Below are positions 1 to 7,767 of a stretch of 38,528 nucleotides of DNA, piece by piece (position 1 is the first letter of the stretch; every line of letters begins with the position of its first letter). The stretch comes from a bacterium (lineage in GTDB: Bacteria > Vulcanimicrobiota > Vulcanimicrobiia > Vulcanimicrobiales > Vulcanimicrobiaceae), in NCBI GenBank assembly GCA_028869385.1, contig JAGWSR010000108.1:1-38528 (forward strand), written 5' to 3'. The notes beneath the pieces were generated by a model. The model was not told where the DNA came from. It did not search any database and worked only from the letters and a program-made list of their open reading frames with translations. The position numbers and the translations under genes were made by a program.

Positions 1-294
1 CGCTGCAAAGCAGCCGCGCCCACCCAAATCACCAGCCCACCACCCAAGCCAGCCAACACGCGTCGTTCGCGTGGGCGTTTCGGGCGGTGGGGTTCCGGCG
101 CGGGGCGTCTGAGAATCGGCCGGAGCCAGGATGGCGAGAGGCCGATTTCAGCGAGTAGCTATTTCCCATGGATGGGAAATAGCGGGCGTCCCCGCGGCGC
201 AACCCCACCGCCCGAAACGCCCACGCGAACGACGCGTGTTGGCTGGCTTGGGTGGTGGGCTGGTGATTTGGGTGGGCGCGGCTGCTTTGCAGCG
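1..294. repeat. Giant inverted repeat, 94-bp perfect arms around a 106-bp core
   Basis: Bases 1-94 are the exact reverse complement of 201-294. Similarity continues weakly a few bases further in. The core (95-200) holds two nested hairpins: aatcggcc at 114-121 with its complement at 139-146, and an 11-bp stem at 158-168/173-183 with a 4-base loop. The left arm may extend beyond the window edge. The right arm ends 17 bases downstream of the stop codon of the minus-strand gene at 312. Short ORFs inside are not credible genes. The layout (long terminal inverted repeats, short non-coding core, about 300 bp) resembles a MITE-like non-autonomous element. An extreme 3'-end structure is the alternative. 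Target-site duplications cannot be judged because the left flank is missing. Confidence 0.85.
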
Positions 295-311
295 CGCCTT
301 GCGGTGCGGGG

Positions 312-1070
312 CTAGTGCGCGGCGGCGATGAGGTGTTCGGCTAGGGCGATGTCGGTGACGCGGTCTACGTTTACGCCGGATTCGGGGTGGGGGGAGATGA
401 TGGCGCGGGCGGGGGCGCCTAGGAGGGTGGTGGCTCGGGATTCGGCGGCTTGGATGGTGAGTTGGCGTAGGGCGAATTTGGCGAGGGTGGGGAGGCCGAA
501 GATGCCGGCGAGGGCGAGGGGGTTCTTACGGGCGGCGCCGAGGCGTTCGATGAAGGCGGTGAGGGCGGGGAGTACGCGGGGTTTGATCGCGATGAAGGCT
601 CCGCCGCAGTAGGTGCCGTCTTTGAAGCGTGCCCAGGTGTGCGGGATCGTGGGATAGGCGCGTTCGTGGGCGCTGCGTTCGATGCACTCGTAGCCGATAT
701 CGGGGTCGAGGGCGTGGGCGCGCGCGATGAAATCTTCGACGGCGGCGGCGGTGAGGATCGGGAGATCGGAGGCGCTGACCAGCACGAGGTCGTCGGCAGG
801 GAGCTCGGCGAGGCCGTTTGCGAGGCTGGTGCGGATCTTCTCGCCGTCGGGGCGGCGTTCGTCGGCGATCGCGAGGGCGGGGTGCGCGTGTGCGGCGATG
901 GGCGCTACGACGATGATGCGCTCGATGCCGCGGCTCGCGCGCAGTGCGCGCAGCGTGCGCTCGACGAGCGTCACTCCCGCGATCTCGACGAAGGCTTTGT
1001 TCGGCGCTCCCGCTTGCGTGCGCGCGACATCGTCGGGCGGGCCGCCGGCGAGCACGACGGCCGTCGTCAC
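312..1070 (-). CDS. MobA-like NTP transferase (nucleotidyltransferase family)
   Basis: About 252 residues with the N-terminal nucleotide-binding signature AVVLAGG, then PNKAFVEIAG (the lysine expected in NTP-transferase folds), a mid-protein SASDLPILT resembling the metal-binding Asp motif of MobA-like enzymes, and a C-terminal NVDRVTDIALAEHL typical of the family. The substrate cannot be told. It sits directly after ispE, which raises the idea of an IspD role, but the IspD signatures (PKQ, HDAARP) are absent, so MobA-like is safer. I chose the GTG at 1070 because it forms a GTGA overlap with the ispE stop, as in several other pairs here, and leaves a short N-terminus before the LAGG motif. 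A GTG at 1088 would add six residues. Confidence 0.75.
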   Translation of the reverse strand: MTTAVVLAGGPPDDVARTQAGAPNKAFVEIAGVTLVERTLRALRASRGIERIIVVAPIAAHAHPALAIADERRPDGEKIRTSLANGLAELPADDLVLVSASDLPILTAAAVEDFIARAHALDPDIGYECIERSAHERAYPTIPHTWARFKDGTYCGGAFIAIKPRVLPALTAFIERLGAARKNPLALAGIFGLPTLAKFALRQLTIQAAESRATTLLGAPARAIISPHPESGVNVDRVTDIALAEHLIAAAH

Positions 1071-1936
1071 GCGATCTCTCCGCGCCACGCGGTGACCGGA
1101 GCAATGCGCGTCGGAAAGCGTGCGTAGTCGGCGTCGAGATTCATACGCTCGGCGATGGCGGCGATGCTCGCGCGGTCGCGTGCGATGGTGAAGACCGCGG
1201 AACCCGAGCCCGAGAGCAGCGCGTTGCTCGCTCCGGCGGCGCGCAACGCGTCGAGCGCGCGCGCGACCTCCGGCGCCTCCGCCGCGATCACGTCGTTGAA
1301 ATCGTTACTCATGCGTCGCTCGACCTCGTCGAAGTCACCGCGCTGCAGCGCGGCGAGCGCCGCGAGCGAGTCCGATCCGGAGCGCGCGCGCGTCGGGCGC
1401 GGATGCGCGTCGAGTGTGGCGTAGGCCGCCGCGGTCGAGACGGCGACGGGCGGTTTGACGACCAAGACATGCCACGGCGGCAGCGCGCCGACGGCGGTGA
1501 CGCGCTCGCCGGTGCCTTCGACGAGTGCTCCGGAGCGGGCGAGAAAGAAGGGGACGTCGGAGCCGAGCGAGCGAGCGACGGCGAGCCAATCGTGCGCGTA
1601 GCGGCGCCCGAAGGCGCCCTCCATCGCGGCGAGGAGCACGCTTGCGGCGTCGCTCGAACCGCCCCCGAGGCCCGCTTGCGATGGGATCCGCTTGTGGAGC
1701 GTCACGGCCACGCGCGCGCCGTCGTCCACGGCGCGGCAGGCGCGTACGACGAGGTTCCGATCGTTCTCGAGCTCCGCGTCGTCGCATGAAAACGAGAAGG
1801 CGTCGGCGGGCTCGATGCCCAGCGTGTCGGCGAGTTCGAGCGGCACCATGAGGCTTCGCAGCGCGTGGTAGCCGTCGTCGCGGCGCTGCAGCACTTCGAG
1901 CGTGAGATTGATCTTGGCGGGGCAGGTGATCTTCAT
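1067..1936 (-). CDS. ispE: 4-diphosphocytidyl-2-C-methyl-D-erythritol kinase
   Basis: GHMP kinase of the MEP isoprenoid pathway; phosphorylates CDP-methylerythritol with ATP in the cytoplasm. From the ATG at 1936 the protein is 289 residues, the usual length. It starts KITCPAKINLTLEV with the catalytic Lys at residue 8. The glycine-rich ATP loop PSQAGLGGGSSDAAS spans about 85-99, the catalytic Asp is in LGSDVPFFL (about 127), and the C-terminal GHMP motif is LLSGSGSAVF. The reading frame stays open upstream to 2023, but that would overlap the divergent gene at 2002 and add about 29 non-conserved residues, so 1936 is preferred. It is followed by the NTP transferase with a 4-base overlap. Confidence 0.95.
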   Translation of the reverse strand: MKITCPAKINLTLEVLQRRDDGYHALRSLMVPLELADTLGIEPADAFSFSCDDAELENDRNLVVRACRAVDDGARVAVTLHKRIPSQAGLGGGSSDAASVLLAAMEGAFGRRYAHDWLAVARSLGSDVPFFLARSGALVEGTGERVTAVGALPPWHVLVVKPPVAVSTAAAYATLDAHPRPTRARSGSDSLAALAALQRGDFDEVERRMSNDFNDVIAAEAPEVARALDALRAAGASNALLSGSGSAVFTIARDRASIAAIAERMNLDADYARFPTRIAPVTAWRGEIA

Positions 1937-2001
1937 CGGAAGCAACCGTGCTATTCGTTCGTCACGAAGGGGCGCCTGCGCGAAGCGCGTAGCAACGGAG
2001 C

Positions 2002-4458
2002 ATGGGGCCGAGTTACGACGCACAGCAGAACGAATTCTGCGCGTACGTCCTACACGAATCGCAGACGCCGTACGGAATGCTGCTCGGCAACTATAAATCC
2101 TACGCGCAATCGACCGCCAAGGGCGGGATTCGCGGACTGTGGGACGCCGACACCGATCTGATCATCTTCGGCACGCATCACATCGCCTATCGCATCTCCG
2201 GATCGGATCGCACGCTCTTTCCGCATCAGATCGAGCGCGAATTCACGTTCGTTCCCTACGCGCAGATCGCCGAATTCACGCTCGAGAATCGCGTGCACGT
2301 CACCGAAGCGTTCTACGTGCCGTTCGGACCGGAGTTCGAGCGAACCGTCTCCTTCGTCGTGGACGTAACGCTCTACAATCCGGGCGCGACCGAGCTCGAT
2401 ATCACGCTCTTTCCTTGGGCGATGCTCGTCGGACAACGGTTTTACGGCGAACCGGAAGCCGAAGTCTCGGCCTGGTCCGAGGGCGATTTCATCGCTTCGC
2501 GCAACGTGCAGACCGGCGCCGAGCGGTGGTGGGGCGCGTCGCGCGCTCCGCACGCGGCCGATATTTCGGTGCGCGAGCAAGTGCTGGTCGAGAACATGCG
2601 TAACGGCTCGCTGCTCGGCGACGACGTGCCGAGTTTCGACGAGGTGAGCCCGGAGCTCGCGCGTTACGTGAGCCGCCGCATCTTCGGCGCCTTCGAGTAC
2701 CGCATCTCCATCGCTCCCGGCGCGCGCGAATCGCTGCGCCTCGCGGTCGTGTACCACAAGGACGGAACGGCGAAGAGCCGTCCGGTGCTCGAAAGGCTGC
2801 TCGCCGACGAGCGCGCGCTGCACGACACGCAACGCTACTACGCCGAGCGCCTCGCCGACGCGCGCTTTCTCACGCCGTCGCCCGCGATCAGCCGCGGCGT
2901 GGTGTGGGCTAAGGCCAACATGCTGCGCATCGTCAAGGAGTATCCGCACGGCTGGGGTTCGACGAACTCGCCGCCGTCGGATATCTTGGTCTCGCGCGAT
3001 ACGTCGTGGTTCGTCCACGGCTTCGACTACTTCATGCCGCAGTTTAGTCGCGACGCGCTCGAGGTCTTCAACGATTTCGTCGACGAGTCCGGACTCATGA
3101 TCGAGTACGTGCGAGGCGTCAACGGGTACAAGACCGCCTACGATCTCAATATCAACGACGACACCCCGCTGCACCTGATCGCGATGTTGCACCATTACAA
3201 CGCGACGCTCGACGATGCGTGGGTGCGCGACCGCGTCGCGCTCGTCATCAAGCTCGCCGACTACATGCTCTCGCAGCGCGACGATCAGGGGCTGCTCTTC
3301 TGTCGCGCCAAGGGCGTGGATATGTACGGCATCTCGTCGTGGCGGAACATCATCCCGTACTATACGCTCGATGGAGCGGTGACGGAGATCAACGCCGAGG
3401 GCGTCTTCGCGCTCGAAGCGGCGGCGATGCTCTGCGCGGTGGCGGGCGATTCCGATCACTGGTCGCGCTACGCGCAAGAGGCGCAGAATCTGCGTGCCGC
3501 GATGATGGAGTATCTCTTCAACAGCGATACCGGCGCGTTCGTGCTGAATTACGATCAGGACAAGAACTACCAAGACAACTTCACTGCCGACGAAGTCTTT
3601 CCGGTGCTCTTCGACGTCGCCAATCCCGACGAGCGCCGCGCGATCCTCAAACGTCTGCTCGAAGCCGACTTCGTGACGCCGGTGGGATTGCGTACCATCT
3701 CCACGGCCGACGCGTGGTACTTTCCCTCGTACGGATTCGGACTGCTCGGCGGCGTCTGGCCCGACCTGACGCTGTGGTTCGCCGTATCGCTCGCGCGCAA
3801 CGGCTTCGTCGCGGAGTGCGCGCGCTTTCTCGACGCGATCTACGAGACGATGGAGGTCGGCAGCGCGCGCAATACCGTGCCGGGCGAGTTCGCGGAGTGG
3901 TTCGACGGCGGTTCGTTCGCCAATCGCGGCATGTACCTCTCGCCGTGGACCGGCGCGAAGTATCTCTGGGCGGTGGCCGAGACGGTCGGCGGACTCGACG
4001 GTTATCGCACGAGCGGACGCCCACACCTCGTACCGCTTCGACCCGAAGGGTGGCAATGGGTCGCGGCCGCGCGCGTGCATTGGGGCGGGCGGCGCTGCAG
4101 CTACGTGATCGATCTCAAAAACGACGCGATCTACGGCGACATGCCCGAACTCTCGGCCGAAGAGCCCTTCGCGTGCATCTACGCCGGACGCGACGTGAGC
4201 CATGAGGTGCGCGTCTCGCCCGTCGAGATCGGAGCGGTCGCGTTCGAAGATGAGGGCGGTGCGGTGCGCATCTTTCTCTGTAACATGCTCGATCGCGAAC
4301 GCACCGTTCACGTGGATTTTCGCGGGCGCGCGGCGCGCGTGGCGATGAAGGCCGGCGAACTTCGCGAGGTGCAGATGATCGGAAAGGCGACCGATCGTAA
4401 GGCGCGCGCGACGAAGCTCGACGTCGTGCCGCTCGCCGGCGGCCGCGTTCGCGCGTGA
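2002..4458 (+). CDS. Six-hairpin glycosidase, amylo-alpha-1,6-glucosidase/debranching-type
   Basis: An 818-residue protein without a signal peptide. The N-terminal third (about 1-280) looks like the beta-sandwich that precedes (alpha/alpha)6-barrel glycosidases. The rest reads as the barrel, with aromatic and acidic clusters such as SRDTSWFVHGFDYF, NINDDTPLHL, WPDLTLWFAVSLARNGF and PGEFAEWFDGGSF. A C-terminal beta domain follows. This matches glycogen debranching enzyme C-terminal/GH63/GH133-like families, so I infer hydrolysis of alpha-glucosidic bonds in intracellular glycogen or an oligosaccharide. Exact specificity is not readable. The ATG at 2002 has only a weak upstream GGAG. Its stop overlaps the next gene (GTGA), coupling it to a sugar-1-phosphate nucleotidyl/phosphorylase enzyme. 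Confidence 0.7.
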   Translation: MGPSYDAQQNEFCAYVLHESQTPYGMLLGNYKSYAQSTAKGGIRGLWDADTDLIIFGTHHIAYRISGSDRTLFPHQIEREFTFVPYAQIAEFTLENRVHVTEAFYVPFGPEFERTVSFVVDVTLYNPGATELDITLFPWAMLVGQRFYGEPEAEVSAWSEGDFIASRNVQTGAERWWGASRAPHAADISVREQVLVENMRNGSLLGDDVPSFDEVSPELARYVSRRIFGAFEYRISIAPGARESLRLAVVYHKDGTAKSRPVLERLLADERALHDTQRYYAERLADARFLTPSPAISRGVVWAKANMLRIVKEYPHGWGSTNSPPSDILVSRDTSWFVHGFDYFMPQFSRDALEVFNDFVDESGLMIEYVRGVNGYKTAYDLNINDDTPLHLIAMLHHYNATLDDAWVRDRVALVIKLADYMLSQRDDQGLLFCRAKGVDMYGISSWRNIIPYYTLDGAVTEINAEGVFALEAAAMLCAVAGDSDHWSRYAQEAQNLRAAMMEYLFNSDTGAFVLNYDQDKNYQDNFTADEVFPVLFDVANPDERRAILKRLLEADFVTPVGLRTISTADAWYFPSYGFGLLGGVWPDLTLWFAVSLARNGFVAECARFLDAIYETMEVGSARNTVPGEFAEWFDGGSFANRGMYLSPWTGAKYLWAVAETVGGLDGYRTSGRPHLVPLRPEGWQWVAAARVHWGGRRCSYVIDLKNDAIYGDMPELSAEEPFACIYAGRDVSHEVRVSPVEIGAVAFEDEGGAVRIFLCNMLDRERTVHVDFRGRAARVAMKAGELREVQMIGKATDRKARATKLDVVPLAGGRVRA

Positions 4459-5342
4459 TTCGCGACTCGATCACCGGCGAGTACACGCTCGTCGGCGCGA
4501 CGCGCGGCGCGCGGCCGAACGAGTATCGCGACGGACCCTCGCTCGGGTGTCCCTTCTGCCCCGGCAACGAGGCGCAGACGCCGCCCGAACTGGCGCGCAT
4601 CGGCGAGCGCGAGTGGCGCGTGCGCGCGTTTGCGAACAAGTATCCCGCCGTCGTACCGCCCGAGGGTGCGCACGAAGTGATCGTGGATGCGCCGACGCAC
4701 GATGTGGAGATCACGCGCGAGGGCATGGAGATGTGGCGCGAACGCTACGGCGCGCTGCGCGAGCGGTTCCCCCACGGTTGGCCGGTGCTCTTCAAGAATC
4801 GCGGGGCCTATGCCGGAGCGACCATCCTGCATCCGCACACGCAAGCGATCGCGGTCGCGCGGCGCCCCGTGCGCTGGGAGGCGATGACGCAGGCAGCTCG
4901 CGCGGGCGCTGGCTGCCCGTGGTGCGCGGAGATCCACGCGGCGCGCGAGCGCGGGCTCGTGGTGGCCGAGCACGACGCGGCAATCGCCTACGTGCGTGAG
5001 AACTCGCGGTTCGGTTGGGCGCTCACGCTCGCGCCGCTCGAGTGCTCGCTCTCGCTCGATCGCGCGAGCGAGGCGGCGTGGACGGGGGCGGGCGCATTGC
5101 TCGCGGCGGCGGTCGAGGTGCTGCTCGGCAACCTCGGGGCGGCGTCGCCGTTCAACGTGCTCGTCCCGAGCGATCCGCACGCCGCTCCGGGAACCTTTCA
5201 CTGGCACCTGGAGCTCGTGCCGCGCCTCGCCACCCTGGCCGGATTCGAGCTTGCCAGCGGAATGTTCATCCGTTCGGCGCTCCCGCAGGAGTCGGCGGAG
5301 CGCTGGCGCCGAATGTTCACCCTCCCGCATGGACCCCTCTAA
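4455..5342 (+). CDS. GalT-family (HIT-like) hexose-1-phosphate uridylyltransferase / ADP-glucose phosphorylase-type enzyme
   Basis: A 295-residue member of the galactose-1-phosphate uridylyltransferase branch of the HIT superfamily. It has the zinc-type pair CPFC at 32-35, the catalytic LHPHTQ at 125-130 (His nucleophile at 128), a second CPWC pair at 154-157, and a C-terminal FHWHLELVPR typical of the family's second domain. The family transfers a nucleotide between sugar-1-phosphates. A plant homologue acts as ADP-glucose phosphorylase, which would suit the neighbouring glycogen-type glycosidase. GalT and that alternative cannot be separated by eye. The GTG start at 4455 overlaps the upstream stop. 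No galK or galE is visible in the window. Confidence 0.8.
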   Translation: MIRDSITGEYTLVGATRGARPNEYRDGPSLGCPFCPGNEAQTPPELARIGEREWRVRAFANKYPAVVPPEGAHEVIVDAPTHDVEITREGMEMWRERYGALRERFPHGWPVLFKNRGAYAGATILHPHTQAIAVARRPVRWEAMTQAARAGAGCPWCAEIHAARERGLVVAEHDAAIAYVRENSRFGWALTLAPLECSLSLDRASEAAWTGAGALLAAAVEVLLGNLGAASPFNVLVPSDPHAAPGTFHWHLELVPRLATLAGFELASGMFIRSALPQESAERWRRMFTLPHGPL

Positions 5343-5799
5343 ACGCTTTCCCACCCTCGTCATGGCCGCCGGTGTGGTCGTGCTCCTGATCGCCATCGCG
5401 TTCGGCGAGCGCATGGGCGACCGCGTCTTCACGCGTACGAGCGAGCACGGCAGTCTCGAGACCACGCCGCTGATCACGCCGGTCCCGGCGGCCACCACGG
5501 CGCCGTTCGGCCCGGATTGGAAGGGCTCGCAGACGCTCGCCGCCGCACCGGATCCCGGATTCCCCGATCCGCGCATCCCGCCGAAACCGCTGCCCACCGC
5601 GCCGCCGGCGGCCACCCCCACGCCGAAGCCGCGCTGGACGCCCAATCCCAAGATTCCCATTTGGGATCAGACCCCGCCGCCGAGCGGCGCCGCGTCCGCG
5701 ACGCCGAGCCCCACGCCGGCCGGCACCGGCGCGGCCGCTTCGGCATCGCCCGTGCCGGCAACATCGACCGCGGTTAACGAGGCGAGTCCGCAACCGTAA
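5329..5799 (+). CDS. Proline-rich single-pass membrane protein, unknown
   Basis: A 156-residue protein starting at the ATG at 5329, which overlaps the GalT-family gene by 14 bases in another frame. A short positively charged N-terminus (MDPSKRF) precedes one hydrophobic segment at about residues 9-25, then a long low-complexity Pro/Thr/Ala tail to the C-terminus. This suggests an N-terminally anchored protein with a disordered extracytoplasmic region. I recognise no domain. The overlap with the upstream gene and the uninterrupted reading frame support it as real. Function is unknown. It could be a cell-envelope spacer protein. Confidence 0.6.
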   Translation: MDPSKRFPTLVMAAGVVVLLIAIAFGERMGDRVFTRTSEHGSLETTPLITPVPAATTAPFGPDWKGSQTLAAAPDPGFPDPRIPPKPLPTAPPAATPTPKPRWTPNPKIPIWDQTPPPSGAASATPSPTPAGTGAAASASPVPATSTAVNEASPQP

Positions 5800-5811
5800 G
5801 ACTTGTCTCTA

Positions 5812-5848
5812 ATGTCTCCATTGGAAACCCCTGATAGGATGGAGACAT
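5812..5848 (+). promoter_or_regulatory. Perfect 10-bp inverted repeat overlapping the pdxS ribosome-binding site and start
   Basis: atgtctccat (5812-5821) and atggagacat (5839-5848) are exact complements separated by 17 bases. The right arm contains the GGAG Shine-Dalgarno sequence and the first two bases of the pdxS ATG at 5847. In RNA this would hide the ribosome-binding site. In DNA it could be an operator. Which applies cannot be decided from the sequence. Confidence 0.55.
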
Positions 5849-6737
5849 GGAAGAGAAGGGCACCCTCACCGTCAAGCGCGGGCTCGCGCAAATGCTCAAG
5901 GGCGGCGTCATCATGGACGTCGTTACCCCCGAACAGGCCGTCATCGCGCAGGAAGCCGGCGCGGTCGCCGTCATGGCGCTCGAACGCATTCCGGCCGAGA
6001 TCCGCGCACAGGGCGGCGTGGCGCGCATGAGCTCGCTCGAACTGATCCAGGGCATCATGGACGCCGTCACGATTCCGGTGATGGCCAAGGTGCGCATCGG
6101 TCACTTCGCCGAGGCGCAAGTGCTGCAGTCGATCGGCGTGGATTACATCGACGAATCCGAAGTGCTCACGCCCGCCGACGATCTCTACCACGTTGACAAG
6201 CACGCCTTCACCACGCCGTTCGTTTGCGGCGCGCGCGATCTCGGCGAAGCGCTGCGGCGCGTGACCGAAGGCGCGGCGATGATTCGCAGCAAGGGCGAGG
6301 CCGGCAGCGGCAACATCGTCGAAGCCGTGCGTCACATTCGCGCGATCAGAGATGCGATCTCGACGTTGACCACCGTGCCCAAAGAAGAGCTCGTGGCGCG
6401 CGCGCGCGATATCGGCGCGTCGTACGAACTCGTGCGCGAAGTCGCCGAGACGGGCAAGCTCCCGGTGGTGCTCTTCTGCGCGGGCGGCGTATCGACGCCG
6501 GCCGATGCGGCGCTCATGATGCAACTCGGCGCCGAGGGCATCTTCGTGGGCAGCGGCATCTTCAAGTCGAACGATCCCAAGAAGTTCGCGCGCGCCATCG
6601 TCGATGCGACCACGCATTACAACGATCCGAAGATCGTCGCCGACGCATGCCGTTCGCTCGGCATGGCCGACGCGATGCCCGGCATCGACCTCCGCAAACT
6701 CCCCGAGTCGGAACTCCTCGCCACCCGAGGCAACTAA
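5847..6737 (+). CDS. pdxS: Pyridoxal 5'-phosphate synthase, lyase subunit PdxS
   Basis: Makes PLP from ribose 5-phosphate, glyceraldehyde 3-phosphate and ammonia, together with PdxT, in the deoxyxylulose-independent vitamin B6 route. The 296 residues match the family length. The (beta/alpha)8 barrel carries both catalytic lysines exactly where expected: Lys81 in MAKVRIGH and Lys149 in [12 protein letters not shown]. Asp24 lies in IMDVV, and the phosphate-binding glycines are in [12 protein letters not shown] and [11 protein letters not shown] good GGAG precedes the ATG inside an inverted repeat. The stop overlaps the pdxT start as TAATG. PLP made here would serve BioA, BioF and the decarboxylase encoded later in the window. 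Confidence 0.98.
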   Translation: MEEKGTLTVKRGLAQMLKGGVIMDVVTPEQAVIAQEAGAVAVMALERIPAEIRAQGGVARMSSLELIQGIMDAVTIPVMAKVRIGHFAEAQVLQSIGVDYIDESEVLTPADDLYHVDKHAFTTPFVCGARDLGEALRRVTEGAAMIRSKGEAGSGNIVEAVRHIRAIRDAISTLTTVPKEELVARARDIGASYELVREVAETGKLPVVLFCAGGVSTPADAALMMQLGAEGIFVGSGIFKSNDPKKFARAIVDATTHYNDPKIVADACRSLGMADAMPGIDLRKLPESELLATRGN

Positions 6738-7399
6738 TGCAGAGTGGTGCGGCTCAGGGCGAAGCCCTGAACGCCAAGGGTTCGGCGAAGCCGAACCTGG
6801 TTGGCGTGTTGGCGCTGCAGGGTGACGTGGTCGAGCACGTCGCGGCGCTGGAGCGCGCCGGCGCGCAGGCGATCGCCGTGAAAACGCCCGCCGATCTCGA
6901 GCGCGTCGCGGCGCTCGTGATCCCGGGCGGTGAGTCGACGACGGTCGTGCGCTTGCTCGACCGCTTTGGCCTGGTCGAGCCCATCAAGGCTCGCGTGCGC
7001 GCCGGAATGCCGCTCTGGGGCACGTGCATGGGGATGATCGTCGCGGCGCACGACGTGGCGGGGATGGAGCAGCCGACGCTCGATCTCATCGACATCACCG
7101 TGCGTCGCAACGCGTTCGGGCGCCAAAACGATTCCGCCGAGATTCCGATGGTGATCCCGGCCCTCGGATCGCAGCCGTTTCCGGCGATCTTTATTCGTGC
7201 GCCGTGGATCGAGCGCGTCGGGCCCTCGGTCGAGTTGCTCGCCGAGCGCGACGGGCACGGCGTGATGGTCCGCTCCGGTAACGTGCTCGGCACCTCGTTC
7301 CATCCCGAGCTCACGAGTGACCCGCGCGTGCACGCGTACTTCCTCACAATGGTCGCCGAAGCGGCAAAACACGTAGGGAAGGCCTCCTCCGCCGCGTAA
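6737..7399 (+). CDS. pdxT: Pyridoxal 5'-phosphate synthase, glutaminase subunit PdxT
   Basis: Class I glutamine amidotransferase that supplies ammonia to PdxS. The core motifs are present: VGVLALQGDV at about 22-31, IPGGEST (62-68), the nucleophile Cys97 in LWGTCMGM, FGRQNDSAEI, and the catalytic pair His189/Glu191 in FHPELT. The usual protein begins within a few residues of the GVLALQGD strand. This one has about 20 extra N-terminal residues encoded by two tandem hairpin sequences (6754-6797). The ATG at 6737 overlaps the pdxS stop, which supports the start, and no other ATG lies between it and the core. The extension may be a translated extragenic palindrome. Confidence 0.95.
   Translation: MQSGAAQGEALNAKGSAKPNLVGVLALQGDVVEHVAALERAGAQAIAVKTPADLERVAALVIPGGESTTVVRLLDRFGLVEPIKARVRAGMPLWGTCMGMIVAAHDVAGMEQPTLDLIDITVRRNAFGRQNDSAEIPMVIPALGSQPFPAIFIRAPWIERVGPSVELLAERDGHGVMVRSGNVLGTSFHPELTSDPRVHAYFLTMVAEAAKHVGKASSAA
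6754..6797. repeat. Twin short palindromes with GAA loops inside the pdxT 5' end
   Basis: tcagggc-gaa-gccctga (6754-6770) and ggttcggc-gaa-gccgaacc (6779-6797) are two perfect stems of 7 and 8 bp, each with a GAA triloop, 8 bases apart. They resemble a REP-type extragenic pair but lie in frame within the coding sequence and explain the extra N-terminal residues of PdxT. Confidence 0.6.
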
Positions 7400-7412
7400 G
7401 TTTCCCTCTACG

Positions 7413-7706
7413 ATGAGTTCGCAGGCGGCCGCACCGGACGTGAACACGTCTGGTTTTCAGGGGCAGATCCCCCCACTCGAACCGTTGCTCACCGAGGTGA
7501 TCGCAACGCTCGCGTTAGCCGCGCACGCCTATCTCGCGGACGAGGACGGCCGGGAGCCCGATCACGCCTCGGCCGAAGCCGCGATCGATGTCGCGACCTC
7601 GGCCTTCGAACGGGTCAAAGAAAGGTTGCGGCCCGACGAACGGTTAGCCATCACGCAGATGCTGACCGAAACCCGAATGATCTTCGTGCGAAAGCGAGGC
7701 GTATGA
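7413..7706 (+). CDS. DUF1844-like small helical protein
   Basis: A 97-residue acidic, alpha-helical protein. After a variable N-terminus the pattern LLTEVIATLALAAHAYL, then AAIDVATSAFERVKERLRPDE and TETRMIFVRKRG, follows the DUF1844 layout (hydrophobic helix, ID-x-hydrophobic helix, LTPEE-like turn, final helix with R-hydrophobic-F-V). Function of the family is not known to me. It starts 13 bases after pdxT and probably ends the pdxST transcript, because its stop codon lies in the loop of a strong terminator. Confidence 0.6.
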   Translation: MSSQAAAPDVNTSGFQGQIPPLEPLLTEVIATLALAAHAYLADEDGREPDHASAEAAIDVATSAFERVKERLRPDERLAITQMLTETRMIFVRKRGV

Positions 7707-7726
7707 CGCCTCGCTTTCTTCGTTCT
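7691..7726 (+). terminator. Rho-independent terminator of the pdxST unit
   Basis: An 11-bp perfect stem (aaagcgaggcg, 7691-7701, and its complement 7707-7717) with loop TATGA is followed by the T-rich tail tttcttcgttctt. The TGA of the upstream gene forms the last bases of the loop, so the hairpin is half coding. Confidence 0.85.
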
Positions 7727-7767
7727 TACCGATCTTCGCCGCCCACCCGTGCTAGAGGAGAGCGATC

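Noticed and set aside
131-331. 66-codon ORF within the giant inverted repeat
   Set aside because: It spans the palindrome core and right arm, has arginine/proline-rich random composition and runs over the end of the neighbouring gene.
312-1070. ispD (MEP cytidylyltransferase) next to ispE
   Set aside because: The NTP-transferase fold is present but IspD-specific motifs are missing, and the C-terminus is MobA-like.
2050-4311. 753-codon minus-strand ORF opposite the glycosidase gene
   Set aside because: Long antisense frames are common in very GC-rich genes. It has no domain and an Arg/His/Asp-rich composition typical of shadows.
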